Counted from the first letter of the stretch, positions 34,037-42,585 are shown. The stretch is 47,010 nt of DNA from a virus (IMGVR_UViG_3300036857_000284:1-47010); one strand, 5' to 3'. Numbers and translations: made by a program. Notes: a model not told the origin generated them from the letters alone.

Positions 34037-34257
34037 GTCTTTTCCTTAACCGTGACGTTGAGACAGGATTTTGCCAATCCCTCCCAACGCTCGATTTCAT
34101 TGTCCCATCGCGCGTTTATCTTGACCGCAGCATAAGCCATCAAAAACATGAACAGGACGTTGAACACGACGAGAGCGAGCACGACTGGCGTCGACTTCAA
34201 CGCCTCGACTGTCGCACCCGCGACCTTGCCGACTTGCTCACTTGCGCCCGGGTTCAT
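34033..34257 (-). CDS. small membrane protein (74 aa), holin candidate
   Basis: One hydrophobic span (TPVVLALVVFNVLFMFLMAY) with a preceding basic/polar part (EQVGKVAGATVEALKST) and a charged tail. Size fits class II-III phage holins, which open the inner membrane for the endolysin. Reads in the order holin candidate, spanin-like protein, then endolysin further downstream. Start ATG at 34257 overlaps the upstream stop. No named family. Confidence 0.5.
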   Translation of the reverse strand: MNPGASEQVGKVAGATVEALKSTPVVLALVVFNVLFMFLMAYAAVKINARWDNEIERWEGLAKSCLNVTVKEKT

Positions 34258-35144
34258 CCATAGAAATCCTCGACTTGCAACACCGCGAGATCGGACACCG
34301 TCGAACCGACCCATCCGTGCGTGCCCGAGGTGTCGGTGTCCATCTTACTTTTGTCGAGCGCGGACGCGTAATCGCCATATCGCCAACGCGAGAACCAATC
34401 CGATTCCGGATTGCGGGTGCGAACCCACGCCACCGATTCCAGCGGCGTCCACAACGGACTCGGGCCCGTAATATATCCGCTGATCATGACGCCGTTGCGT
34501 GCGTCAATGGCGAGCGCGAGCGGGTCGGTGACCAAATTGCCATCGGGCCGCGGCCCGGTTTGTCCGGTGTTGGATCCGCCATTGAAGGTCATTCGCGTCA
34601 ACGCGGTCGCGACGAACGGCTTTGCCGATACCGGGCCGATATAGAGATTCGCGAGCGTGAAGATCCCTTGCATTGTCACTCGTACCTGCAAACCGGCGGG
34701 CAGCATGAACCGCGACGGACCGAGCACAGTGCAGAACGTATAACCGTCCCAACCGCTGCCCCATCCGTTCATGAATTGGATTCCGTGCGGGTTCACGCGC
34801 GCGCGAATCTGCCAATCGGTGAGCGGCGGAGGGGGAGACGGCGGAGGCGGCGGTTGATAGAGCTTCAACCATTCGTCATACGGTAACCAGAAATGCCACG
34901 GCTCGTCGTCCGCGATGACGTTGTCGTGCCGCCACGCCATGCATTCCTCGAAGTCGTGGCCGTGCTCCGGTTCCTCGATCGTCTCGACGTTATCGATCTT
35001 GCAAATGCGTACGCCCGGGCTTTTTGCGCGCCAGCGCGAATCCGCCCGCGCCTCGTATTCCATCTCCGCGGTCGACATATCCTTATCCCGCGGATAAAGC
35101 GGGTTTTGCCACTTGTCCTCAAGATCTGCGGATTTCGGTCGCAT
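34254..35144 (-). CDS. virion-associated protein of unknown function (296 aa)
   Basis: Charged N-terminal 95 residues, a polyproline linker (QPPPPPSPPPP), then a beta-rich domain (FCTVLGPSRFMLPAGLQVRV, NGVMISGYITGPSPLWTPLE). Not recognised; a linker plus beta domain in the fibre/spike neighbourhood suggests a structural accessory protein. The ATG at 35144 overlaps the preceding stop (TGATG). An upstream extension of the open frame is a shadow of the neighbouring gene. Confidence 0.55.
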   Translation of the reverse strand: MRPKSADLEDKWQNPLYPRDKDMSTAEMEYEARADSRWRAKSPGVRICKIDNVETIEEPEHGHDFEECMAWRHDNVIADDEPWHFWLPYDEWLKLYQPPPPPSPPPPLTDWQIRARVNPHGIQFMNGWGSGWDGYTFCTVLGPSRFMLPAGLQVRVTMQGIFTLANLYIGPVSAKPFVATALTRMTFNGGSNTGQTGPRPDGNLVTDPLALAIDARNGVMISGYITGPSPLWTPLESVAWVRTRNPESDWFSRWRYGDYASALDKSKMDTDTSGTHGWVGSTVSDLAVLQVEDFYG

Positions 35145-35437
35145 CACATCAGCTTGTTGACGACGTTCTCGACCGCGGATTGCAGGTCGGTATCGGTGAT
35201 CGATTCGCCGTTCGCTTGCACGGCCCCATCCATCACGACCGGTGGCGTGACCTGCCCCGCCACGCCATCCGGCGACACATAGCACTGTTGCGCCCATTTC
35301 TCGCGCGAATTGTGCGCGGGCGTGTTGGGCGCTTCATCCGAAATATAGGCGGCGTATTTCAGGCACGCGACTTTGACGCGGTCGCGAAATGCCTGATCGG
35401 CCATGAGCGCGGCGCTTTGCGCATAGTCCAAAGCCAT
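35144..35437 (-). CDS. hypothetical phage protein (97 aa)
   Basis: MALDYAQSAALMADQAFRDR followed by KVACLKYAAYISDEAPNTPA and a beta end (GVAGQVTPPVVMDGAVQANG, ITDTDLQSAVENVVNKLM). I recall similar short proteins next to tail-fibre genes in alphaproteobacterial phages, with no known function. Shares its stop with the next ATG. Confidence 0.6.
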   Translation of the reverse strand: MALDYAQSAALMADQAFRDRVKVACLKYAAYISDEAPNTPAHNSREKWAQQCYVSPDGVAGQVTPPVVMDGAVQANGESITDTDLQSAVENVVNKLM

Positions 35438-35462
35438 TGCAAGATCCTCCGTGCGTTAAAGA

Positions 35463-35708
35463 TCAATCTGGCGGCGGGTTCGGCGCAGGCGGGGGACGGT
35501 TGACGTACACGCGTTGATTAAACGGCATGCCGTCGGGAATGCCTTGCGCAATCCGCCATGCTTCCCAATCCGCCGCGGGATGCGCGCCGTTGACCGTGGG
35601 ATGTGTCGCGTCTCCCGAGTGCTCCATAATTTTGTCGCTCATGAACTCCTGTCCGCACAGAGTGCAACGCATGAGCTCCGCGACGCCGGCTCCCGGTTCG
35701 TCTGCCAT
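35463..35708 (-). CDS. small zinc-finger-like phage protein (81 aa)
   Basis: RCTLCGQEF near residue 14 with a later EHSGDATH gives a C2-H2-like pattern. The rest is acidic/proline (DWEAWRIAQGIPDGMPFNQR, PPPAPNPPPD). GGGAGGA precedes the ATG at 35708, fixing the start; an upstream extension would include unrelated sequence. Confidence 0.55.
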   Translation of the reverse strand: MADEPGAGVAELMRCTLCGQEFMSDKIMEHSGDATHPTVNGAHPAADWEAWRIAQGIPDGMPFNQRVYVNRPPPAPNPPPD

Positions 35709-35721
35709 CGAGTCCTCCCTT

Positions 35722-37044
35722 TCAAAGCGCGTTATATGAATTGTAATTGCCGACCGTGTTTTGCAATGGCGACAATGGTTGGCCAACGAATGAACCGATT
35801 AGCATGGCATTCGAACCATAAAGGCCGACCACGGAATATCCGCCACCGTTTCCTTGGAATGTATTGTTCGGCAGCACTGCGCCCGAGCTTTCGAGATAGA
35901 TGCCATATACCCCATTGTTAATGAACCATCCGCCTTGATAGCGCGAATTGATATATCCTGCATAAGCGGCCGCGCCGCTATGCGCGTTTAATTCGCACGT
36001 GATCCAATTCTCGGCCATGACGACGCCGCCCTCGAACACATCCATGCCGGGTTGCGGCGCGTTCGCCGAGGTGCCGCCACAGCCCGCGCATGTGACCTTG
36101 GCAAAATAGCCGTGACCGCCGACGAGGCGGAATCCGCTGTTGCCGCATGACTTGAAAATGCTGTGCGAGTTGTGCTCGGAAATCCATGCGCCATTCAACA
36201 AACTCACTCCGTGCGACTTGCAAAAGCAAACCGTGATTGATAGCGACGATTGAAACCGCAGCGTTGAATTGTCGAGATTAATTCCAACATCGCCGAACCC
36301 CCAAACAGCGATGCAATCCACGCGCAAATCATCATAAGCAAAAATCCCGCATCCGCCCTTTTCCTGTGGATTGCTCGTGTCAATCGTTTGACTCCCGGTG
36401 ATCAGTAAATAGCGCAACGTGATTTCGCGCGTATAAACTTGGAATCCGGTTTTGCCGCCGGTGAATGCAAGCTCAGTTGCGAACACGCTCCGCAAATAGA
36501 TGATTTGATTGCTGCCGTCGTTCGCTTGTGCGGTCGCGCCCCATCCTGTGCACGAAAGATTGCCGGGGACCGGGGCCGCGCCGAGCAACGCGCCGCCTTG
36601 AATTGCAATGCGGTTGGCGTTTTGATGGTCGATATAAACCGAACTCGTATAAGTCCATTTCCCGGGAGCAACGAGAAATGTCACGTATCCGGTTGAGGTG
36701 ATCGTATATTCCGAAACCCACATCATCGCGGAATTCAGATCCGGGAAATCCGCGCCCGCGCCGTGCACGGTTTTCGTGATGTGAGTCGTGATGTATTTCT
36801 TAGCAAGCAACGCCTGCAACGCGCGCCACAATTGCGTCAGATCCGAATGCGCCGGCACGAGCGACGGGTCGCCCGTTATTTTCTGCACCTCCGAAATCAC
36901 CGTAACGATTTCGATCTGATCCTCGTCGAACGCGGTGTTCGGCGGGATCGATCCTTCGGTGCCCGTGGTCGGGTTCCCGTTAATGTACCTCGGATAGTTT
37001 TCAAGCGGCGGCTCGGGAGTTCCGAAAGGTTGAGAATAACGAAT
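35722..37044 (-). CDS. tail spike with right-handed beta-helix; apparent ATT start
   Basis: Residues 60-440 have the repetitive beta pattern of a parallel beta-helix (FQVYTREITLRYLLITGSQT, GVSLLNGAWISEHNSHSIFK, FEGGVVMAENWITCELN), typical of receptor-binding or glycan-depolymerising spikes. The reading frame continues 49 codons upstream of the first GTG (36900) with protein-like sequence (RYSQPFGTPEPPLENYPRYI, TGTEGSIPPNTAFDEDQIE), reaching a TAG at 37056-37054. A perfect AGGAGG lies 5 bases before an ATT at 37044, the best start available. The gene is more AT-rich than its neighbours. Confidence 0.7.
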   Translation of the reverse strand: MRYSQPFGTPEPPLENYPRYINGNPTTGTEGSIPPNTAFDEDQIEIVTVISEVQKITGDPSLVPAHSDLTQLWRALQALLAKKYITTHITKTVHGAGADFPDLNSAMMWVSEYTITSTGYVTFLVAPGKWTYTSSVYIDHQNANRIAIQGGALLGAAPVPGNLSCTGWGATAQANDGSNQIIYLRSVFATELAFTGGKTGFQVYTREITLRYLLITGSQTIDTSNPQEKGGCGIFAYDDLRVDCIAVWGFGDVGINLDNSTLRFQSSLSITVCFCKSHGVSLLNGAWISEHNSHSIFKSCGNSGFRLVGGHGYFAKVTCAGCGGTSANAPQPGMDVFEGGVVMAENWITCELNAHSGAAAYAGYINSRYQGGWFINNGVYGIYLESSGAVLPNNTFQGNGGGYSVVGLYGSNAMLIGSFVGQPLSPLQNTVGNYNSYNAL

Positions 37045-37118
37045 CGTCGCCTCCTATTTGACTTTCGCGCGGCGAGTTTCCCATCCGCGTCGCGTTGCGT
37101 AAACGTATGCCCGCATCG

Positions 37119-37844
37119 TCACGGGGTTCCGGCCATGTCGTCGGGCGGCGTGACGCCCGAATAATCGAACAACACCTCGGTATGCGCGGGCCGCCACCGA
37201 CGGATCACGCACTCGAGATCTATTGCGAGCGCGATGCGCAAATGCGGGTCAATGCCCGCCTGTCCCGCGCCGGCGCGAAACCACGTGAGCCGCACGCTAT
37301 GCACGTGCATCGTCCACACGAACCGCATGGTCGGCGGCCCGATCTGGCATGGCCATTCGCCGAGCGAGCCGTCGGCGCGATATTCACGATTATCGCCGCA
37401 GCGGTCGACGCCAACCATGAACGGGCGATATTCCGAAATCGAAACCTCGTAACCGAGAAACTTGGCGTATTGAATGAAATGCGCGCGCGATTGCCCGCCG
37501 AGCATTGTCATCCGCAGCACGAGGTGCTTTTGCCGCTCGCCGATCGTTTGCGGGCCTTCGTAGCAGGGATCCGGCAAACCCCATGCCCTCTCCCATTGGT
37601 CTAACATTTCGACTGTGATGCGCGGATCCGATTCCCGCTCCAGCATGTCGCCGGCGCGGCCATCCATGAAACCGAGGATCCCCGCGAGCCCGCGCATAAC
37701 TTTCATTTGCACGGTGCTTGGCCAACGCGGCCACGCTATGCCCCACGGCAATAGCGCCGAAATTGCATGCCAATATTCATCCTGTCCGCGGCGGATATGG
37801 AGGTCGCGCGGGAATTCCTCGCTCGTGTCGGGCCCGGTCGGCAT
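37119..37844 (-). CDS. Mu gp48-like (DUF2313/YmfQ) baseplate-to-fibre protein
   Basis: 241 residues, with the family pattern ALLPWGIAWPRWPSTVQMKV, RITVEMLDQWERAWGLPDPC, QTIGERQKHLVLRMTMLGGQ and FLGYEVSISEYRPFMVG. In Mu-type tails gp48 (also called tail protein I-like) links the baseplate wedge to tail fibres. Its ATG shares a base with J's stop (TAATG). It stands directly after gene J, as in Mu. Confidence 0.85.
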   Translation of the reverse strand: MPTGPDTSEEFPRDLHIRRGQDEYWHAISALLPWGIAWPRWPSTVQMKVMRGLAGILGFMDGRAGDMLERESDPRITVEMLDQWERAWGLPDPCYEGPQTIGERQKHLVLRMTMLGGQSRAHFIQYAKFLGYEVSISEYRPFMVGVDRCGDNREYRADGSLGEWPCQIGPPTMRFVWTMHVHSVRLTWFRAGAGQAGIDPHLRIALAIDLECVIRRWRPAHTEVLFDYSGVTPPDDMAGTP

Positions 37845-38941
37845 TATGGTTCCGGGTAAGTGATCGTTCCGAGCACGCCGAGCGCGCCGTTGTGCGGCAT
37901 GGGATGGTCATCCATTTCCAAAATGAAATCATCGGTCACCCGGTTGACCGCCTCGGAGATCCATGCCGCCTTGATGGTCGTGCCCTCGACGAGCTCGCCG
38001 TTGACATGATGCGCGGGATTGGCGCGCTCGCGGATCATGTCGGCGCAGGACAACGCGACCTGATTGCGCAAGGTCAACGAATCCTTGCCGAGGATTAAGC
38101 CGAAATCGATCGGTTCCGGAATCGGGGCCTCGACGAAAAAATCGCGAACGGCGACCGGGCGCACGGTGTCGAGATATTGCCGCACAATCTCGACGTCCTC
38201 GGGCAGGGGAAACCCGGCATTGTCTGCCCTTAATGCGTCAGTCATAAACCTAACTGTAACTGTACCCATTCCCATTTCTCTAGGGGCGCACCAACTCCTA
38301 GTTACCGACGGTATAGCTAATGCCCAATGCTCGTAATCATAGGCGCATCCGCCCATCGGCGGTTGCCGGATGCGCGCGAGCACGCGGGCGCGCAATTGCT
38401 CATCGGTTTCCATCTCCGTGCCGCCGCGCAGATCCACGACCGTCACGGTGTCAACGCCGGCTTGCGGAACCGCCTGCGCGAACAGCGTTCCGGCCGGTTG
38501 ATTGCCGGCGGCCCCGGGGTTGAGCGCGCGCACCGCGACCTCAACCGGGGCGGTGCCAAGCACGGCGAATTCCAATGCCTCATAGGATTGTCCGTCGGGG
38601 CTCACGATCTCGTCGCCCTCGGCAATCACGATCCCCGGAACGCCGGCATAGGCCACTGTGCCCGACGCGAGCGTGGGGTTTTTGCGGCCCAAGCTTCCGT
38701 CGCTGTTGACTAGCCATATCTCGCCGTGCCGCGAAAGCCATTCATGCTCGGCGGTATCCGGCATTAACTGCAATGAAAGCCAATCGAGATATTTGAGGCA
38801 CAGTCGACCGATGCCCGCTTGCGTGTCCGATACGGCGCGAAGCACGGTGTTGCCGACGACGGCCGCGCCCTGCAACGACGCCGTGACATCGTTGCGGACG
38901 AGCTCGCGAACTTGACGGAGGCTAGGGGTTTGCCAAGGCAT
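37844..38941 (-). CDS. baseplate wedge protein J (Mu gp47 family)
   Basis: 365 residues, family pattern of PF04865: an N-terminal RQVRELVRNDVTASLQGAAV, DEIVSPDGQSYEALEFAVLG, VAVRALNPGAAGNQPAGTLF, then GGTEMETDEQLRARVLARIR and QPPMGGCAYDYEHWALAIPS, with the conserved WALAIPSVTRSW continuation. It assembles the baseplate that triggers sheath contraction. About 100 bases in the middle (38222-38330) use codons quite unlike the rest of the gene without changing the expected protein. The operon order (gp46, J, gp48) is that of Mu. Confidence 0.9.
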   Translation of the reverse strand: MPWQTPSLRQVRELVRNDVTASLQGAAVVGNTVLRAVSDTQAGIGRLCLKYLDWLSLQLMPDTAEHEWLSRHGEIWLVNSDGSLGRKNPTLASGTVAYAGVPGIVIAEGDEIVSPDGQSYEALEFAVLGTAPVEVAVRALNPGAAGNQPAGTLFAQAVPQAGVDTVTVVDLRGGTEMETDEQLRARVLARIRQPPMGGCAYDYEHWALAIPSVTRSWCAPREMGMGTVTVRFMTDALRADNAGFPLPEDVEIVRQYLDTVRPVAVRDFFVEAPIPEPIDFGLILGKDSLTLRNQVALSCADMIRERANPAHHVNGELVEGTTIKAAWISEAVNRVTDDFILEMDDHPMPHNGALGVLGTITYPEP

Positions 38942-38945
38942 TGCG

Positions 38946-39467
38946 TCAATATCCGTATGGGTTCGACGGGGTTTCCTCGCGCAACGCTTCCCACATATCT
39001 TGGAAGATCAATTCGATATCGCCGACCGAGGCACGCGACACGACCACACGCACGTCGATTCGGTCAATGTCGACGCGGGCGGCGCGCACGTCAATACGCG
39101 AACAGATCTTGCGCTCGACCAGCGGGAACAGCGCCTCGCGCGTGTATGTCTCGGCGCGCACGACCGTGTCGCCCTCGAACGAATATTTGTCCGAGATCTT
39201 GGCGCGCGTGAGCAACCAATTTTTCGTCCCGATTTCCCATCCGCCCCATATCGCTTGCGCCTCGTAATCCGCCCACCATCCGCGGCGGTTGTCAGAATCC
39301 GGGTCAGGCAAGATCTCGTCCGGGGCCGATAGCCGGTCGGTCATCAGCGCGACCTTGCAAATATTGGCGAGCTCGTCGCGTTCGTCGAGGTTACCGTCTT
39401 TCAACAACAACCAATCGGCGACCGTCTCGCGCAGGTCGACTTTCGATATGATGCGAATGTCGGGCAT
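38946..39467 (-). CDS. Mu gp46-like baseplate protein (PF07409 family)
   Basis: 173 residues. The core pattern DSDNRRGWWADYEAQAIWGG followed by WEIGTKNWLLTRAK is that of gp46, and an N-terminal DIRIISKVDLRETVADWLLL fits the same family. The protein forms part of the baseplate wedge. It lies just before gene J as in Mu. Start ATG at 39467 is separated from the upstream stop by 9 bases. Confidence 0.8.
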   Translation of the reverse strand: MPDIRIISKVDLRETVADWLLLKDGNLDERDELANICKVALMTDRLSAPDEILPDPDSDNRRGWWADYEAQAIWGGWEIGTKNWLLTRAKISDKYSFEGDTVVRAETYTREALFPLVERKICSRIDVRAARVDIDRIDVRVVVSRASVGDIELIFQDMWEALREETPSNPYGY

Positions 39468-39476
39468 TTATGTTGC

Positions 39477-40781
39477 TCACGTTGCCGGCGGACGCGGGCG
39501 CAGGAAGCGTTGTTCGAGTGGGATCCCGGCATTCGAGAGCACGCGCAATCGGCGCGGCATGAATGCGGGGTGCACGACGCCGTTCTCGACCTCGATCTCG
39601 TCCGAGCGCCGCACGTCCTGATAAATGCGATGCGCGAGATAGAGCGAGGGCATCGGCCACGCCGTCTCGTAGGTGACGAGGCGCGGCAATTGCAACTCCG
39701 TCACCGATAGGTGATTGATCAGCGCGCCCGACATGGCGGTCATCGCCTGATAAACGACGACGTCAATCTCATCTATGCCGATGGCCTTGGCGTCGTCAAA
39801 CGCTTTCGCCATGTAGATGATCAGGTTGCGGCATTGCTGTTGCGTCTTGAACTTCAATCGCGTGATGCATTTGGATTCGAGCGCGAGCGTCATGGTCAAG
39901 GCGGAGCGGAACACGATTTGCGTAAAGGTCGACTTGCTGGCGACTTGCGTCATGAGATAGAGGCGCGCCTTGTCGACGCCCGGGAAGGTCGCGCCGGCGG
40001 CATCGGCCGCCAACATGATCTCGGACAATTGCGTGCCGAGGGTGTCGCCACGAATGGCGGCGTCGGCGTTGGCCTTGAGCACGGAAATCAACCGCCGCAC
40101 GGTGTTGCGCTCGGCCGTTGCCGGCAAGGGCGGGATCGAGCTCAAGAGTGTATCGAGGAACGTGCGCAGCATGGCCGCCGCCTCGCCCGTCGCCTTGGCA
40201 TAAGTGAGCGGCCACTCGATCCCGACGAATTGCCACGTCAAGCGCGGATAGCCGAACGAGGGCGAGCCGAGGGAATAGGCGTTAACGAGGATGACCGAGT
40301 TGACGAGGATCGGGCCGACCGTTCCCCACGAGAGAGCCCCGACGCTATAGGCCGGCGCAACGAGTTGCCGATTGGCCAAGACTCGCGCCTGTCCCCACGC
40401 GAGGCCGCCGAGCGTATAGGCGTTGGTGAACAGTGTATGCGATTGCGTGAGAACCGGCGGCGTAGCAAAAGCGAGTGCGCCAAGCGAATAGGCCGGAACC
40501 GTGAGCCGTTGCGTCGCCCGTAGTGTCGGCGTGGCAAAGCTCGGCGAACCGAGCGTCAGCGGAACCGGATTGAGCGCGAGGAACGCGGTGCCGAGGATCG
40601 GCGTCGCGAACGCCGGCGAGGCAAGCGAATAAGCGGCAACGCTTAACTGATAATTGACCTTGAGTGTCGGCGTCGCGAACGCCGGCGCGCCGAGAGAATA
40701 GTCGAACGCAACGACATTGTTGCCCGCCTGAAAAGCGTTGGCCTGAAAACCCGGTGATTGGAATGCAGGAAAGCCGGACAT
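39477..40781 (-). CDS. gpN C-terminal domain fused to YSLGxPAFATP repeats (434 aa)
   Basis: N-terminal region (about 20-185) has seven imperfect repeats with a 20-22 residue period (YSLGAPAFATPTL, YSLASPAFATPIL, LTLGSPSFATPTL, YSLGALAFATPPVL and three more divergent). The C-terminal 240 residues (NTVRRLISVLKANADAAIRG, YLAHRIYQDVRRSDEIEVEN, GVVHPAFMPRRLRVLSN) match my memory of the end of Mu-type DNA-circularisation protein N, whose normal ending is ADEIVARN...HPGFVPGG...LEVL. The N-terminal half of gpN is encoded separately at 42979-43599. Start overlaps the preceding TAA. Confidence 0.65.
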   Translation of the reverse strand: MSGFPAFQSPGFQANAFQAGNNVVAFDYSLGAPAFATPTLKVNYQLSVAAYSLASPAFATPILGTAFLALNPVPLTLGSPSFATPTLRATQRLTVPAYSLGALAFATPPVLTQSHTLFTNAYTLGGLAWGQARVLANRQLVAPAYSVGALSWGTVGPILVNSVILVNAYSLGSPSFGYPRLTWQFVGIEWPLTYAKATGEAAAMLRTFLDTLLSSIPPLPATAERNTVRRLISVLKANADAAIRGDTLGTQLSEIMLAADAAGATFPGVDKARLYLMTQVASKSTFTQIVFRSALTMTLALESKCITRLKFKTQQQCRNLIIYMAKAFDDAKAIGIDEIDVVVYQAMTAMSGALINHLSVTELQLPRLVTYETAWPMPSLYLAHRIYQDVRRSDEIEVENGVVHPAFMPRRLRVLSNAGIPLEQRFLRPRPPAT

Positions 40782-41671
40782 TAACGCGCGCGCCTCGCGC
40801 GAATGCCGCCACAACACGCGCAATTGCCGTTAAACGAAACCCATTCCACGCAATACCATGTTTGCGTCGAGGCGAGGCTCAAGCGCACGGGCCCCGCGCG
40901 CAACGTCAATTGCTGAGTCGCGATTGCGGTCAATTGCTGCCGCCCAACAAACATCGTATTTGCGGTCATGCTGCCGCCGTTCGCAGCCACATCGGAAATG
41001 TACGTAAAGCAAATCGGGTTGAGCGTATTGCCGCTAAAATTGAAATTGACGACCGCACTCACATCCCAATCGCCGGCCGGAATGGCAAGCGAACGAATGG
41101 TCGCATATGCATTTGCGCTCACGAAAAATTCGCCAGCCGATGTTAAATTCGCTTCGAGATATTCGCCGACATCACCCGCTGCCGCATTGTCGTTGGTCAG
41201 CGTGCCGGCGATTGTAGTTGTGCCATTGAAATCGTTTGTTCCGGAAAAGACATTCTTGCCGCCGCGCGTAACTGCAATGACAGCCTGATAGGCGGCGGTG
41301 CCGTTGCTAAATAGCTCGATATAGTCGCCGCCAACGAGAACAATCGTTGCGCTTCCGTTGAAGGTCGCGCCGCCTGTGCCGGTGATCGTGACGGTGCCGA
41401 CTCCAGTATTTCGGATCCGCGTCATCCATCCGGCCGGCATGTTGCCGCCTGTGGGGGCCGCCATGGAAACTGCGACCGCGCCGGCATTGCTATAACTAAT
41501 GAGCGAAAAATGGTCGTCGTTTGTAATCGTGTCCGTCGTTCCGGTGACGGTCCGATAGCCGTACCAGAGATTATGGTCATCATTCCAATTCGTGAGCGGG
41601 CGCACGAGCGTCGCATCCGCACCGTCGGCAATGGCGGATTGGAATTTATGCTTGAGGATTTTTGCCGTCAT
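40781..41671 (-). CDS. virion surface or fibre protein, paralogue 2 (296 aa)
   Basis: MTAKILKHKFQSAIADGADA followed by WNDDHNLWYGYRTVTGTTDT and TNDDHFSLISYSNAGAVAVS, then a beta-rich glycine/threonine repeat (GTVTITGTGGATFNGSATIV, FSGTNDFNGTTTIAGTLTND). Closely parallel along its whole length to the neighbour at 41674. C-terminus has a CACCGG cluster and RRAR. Likely a displayed virion protein. ATG at 41671 follows the neighbour's stop by two bases. Confidence 0.65.
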   Translation of the reverse strand: MTAKILKHKFQSAIADGADATLVRPLTNWNDDHNLWYGYRTVTGTTDTITNDDHFSLISYSNAGAVAVSMAAPTGGNMPAGWMTRIRNTGVGTVTITGTGGATFNGSATIVLVGGDYIELFSNGTAAYQAVIAVTRGGKNVFSGTNDFNGTTTIAGTLTNDNAAAGDVGEYLEANLTSAGEFFVSANAYATIRSLAIPAGDWDVSAVVNFNFSGNTLNPICFTYISDVAANGGSMTANTMFVGRQQLTAIATQQLTLRAGPVRLSLASTQTWYCVEWVSFNGNCACCGGIRARRAR

Positions 41672-41673
41672 CG

Positions 41674-42585
41674 CTAACGCCTCCGCCGTGCGGAAATGCT
41701 GCCCCACACATTCACGCCGATACCGAGTCCAAAATTGGCGAATACAGGCAACCAGAAATCTTTAGCCGTTGATAAGCTCACGCGCGCAGGCCCCACATCA
41801 CATGAATGGGTGATACCGTTTGTCCAAGTAAAGGTCGTTTTTCTAGTCTGAAAGAAGTAATTTCCAAAATACGATCCACTATTTGCACTTGCATCGCTAA
41901 TGATGGCGAACATTGTTAGGTATTCGCCCGACGTTACACTGGCCTCAAACCCTGCGACCGCGGATACATCCCAATCGCCCGGGGACAAGGTTATCGGCGT
42001 CGTGACATTCGAATATGCGGCATTCACCAAGCTAAACCGATTCGCGAATAGCCGAACCGCTTCGACATATTGCCCGACATCGCCCGCGGCCGCCGCATCG
42101 TTCGTTGCGGTGCCTGCAAATGTGGTCGGGCCATTGAAATCGTTGGTGCCGGTGAATTGGTTATAACCGAGGCCGCGCGTTGCTGTAATGATTGCTGAAT
42201 AATTGGCGGTCCCATTGCTAAAGAGATCCACAATGTCGTCGGTTAAGACGGCGATGGTACCGACCCCGTTGATGGTCGCGCCGCCGCTTCCCTGCAAATA
42301 GACAATGCCCGCGCCGCCCGCAGCGTTGCGTAATCGCGTCGTCCATCCGGCGGGCATGTTGCTTCCGGACGGCGGCGAGATCGAGACGTTTGTCGTTCCC
42401 GCCGCGGTATAGGAAATCAGCGACAGATTGTCATCGTTGGTGATCGTGTCGCTTGTGCCCGCAACCGTGCGGATGCCATACCACAGATCATGCTCGTCAT
42501 TCCAATTCGACGGCCTGACTTGTGTCGCGTCGGGGCCGTCGGCGACGGCCGACACGAACTTATGTTTGAGGATTTTTGCCGTCAC
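41674..42585 (-). CDS. virion surface or fibre protein, paralogue 1 (303 aa)
   Basis: Same layout as the 296-aa neighbour: MTAKILKHKFVSAVADGPDA, then WNDEHDLWYGIRTVAGTSDT, INGVGTIAVLTDDIVDLFSN, FTGTNDFNGPTTFAGTATND. The two share roughly half their residues by eye, so they arose by tandem duplication. The region is less GC-rich than the rest of the operon. Start ATG overlaps the stop of the 127-aa gene (ATGA). Confidence 0.65.
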   Translation of the reverse strand: MTAKILKHKFVSAVADGPDATQVRPSNWNDEHDLWYGIRTVAGTSDTITNDDNLSLISYTAAGTTNVSISPPSGSNMPAGWTTRLRNAAGGAGIVYLQGSGGATINGVGTIAVLTDDIVDLFSNGTANYSAIITATRGLGYNQFTGTNDFNGPTTFAGTATNDAAAAGDVGQYVEAVRLFANRFSLVNAAYSNVTTPITLSPGDWDVSAVAGFEASVTSGEYLTMFAIISDASANSGSYFGNYFFQTRKTTFTWTNGITHSCDVGPARVSLSTAKDFWLPVFANFGLGIGVNVWGSISARRRR

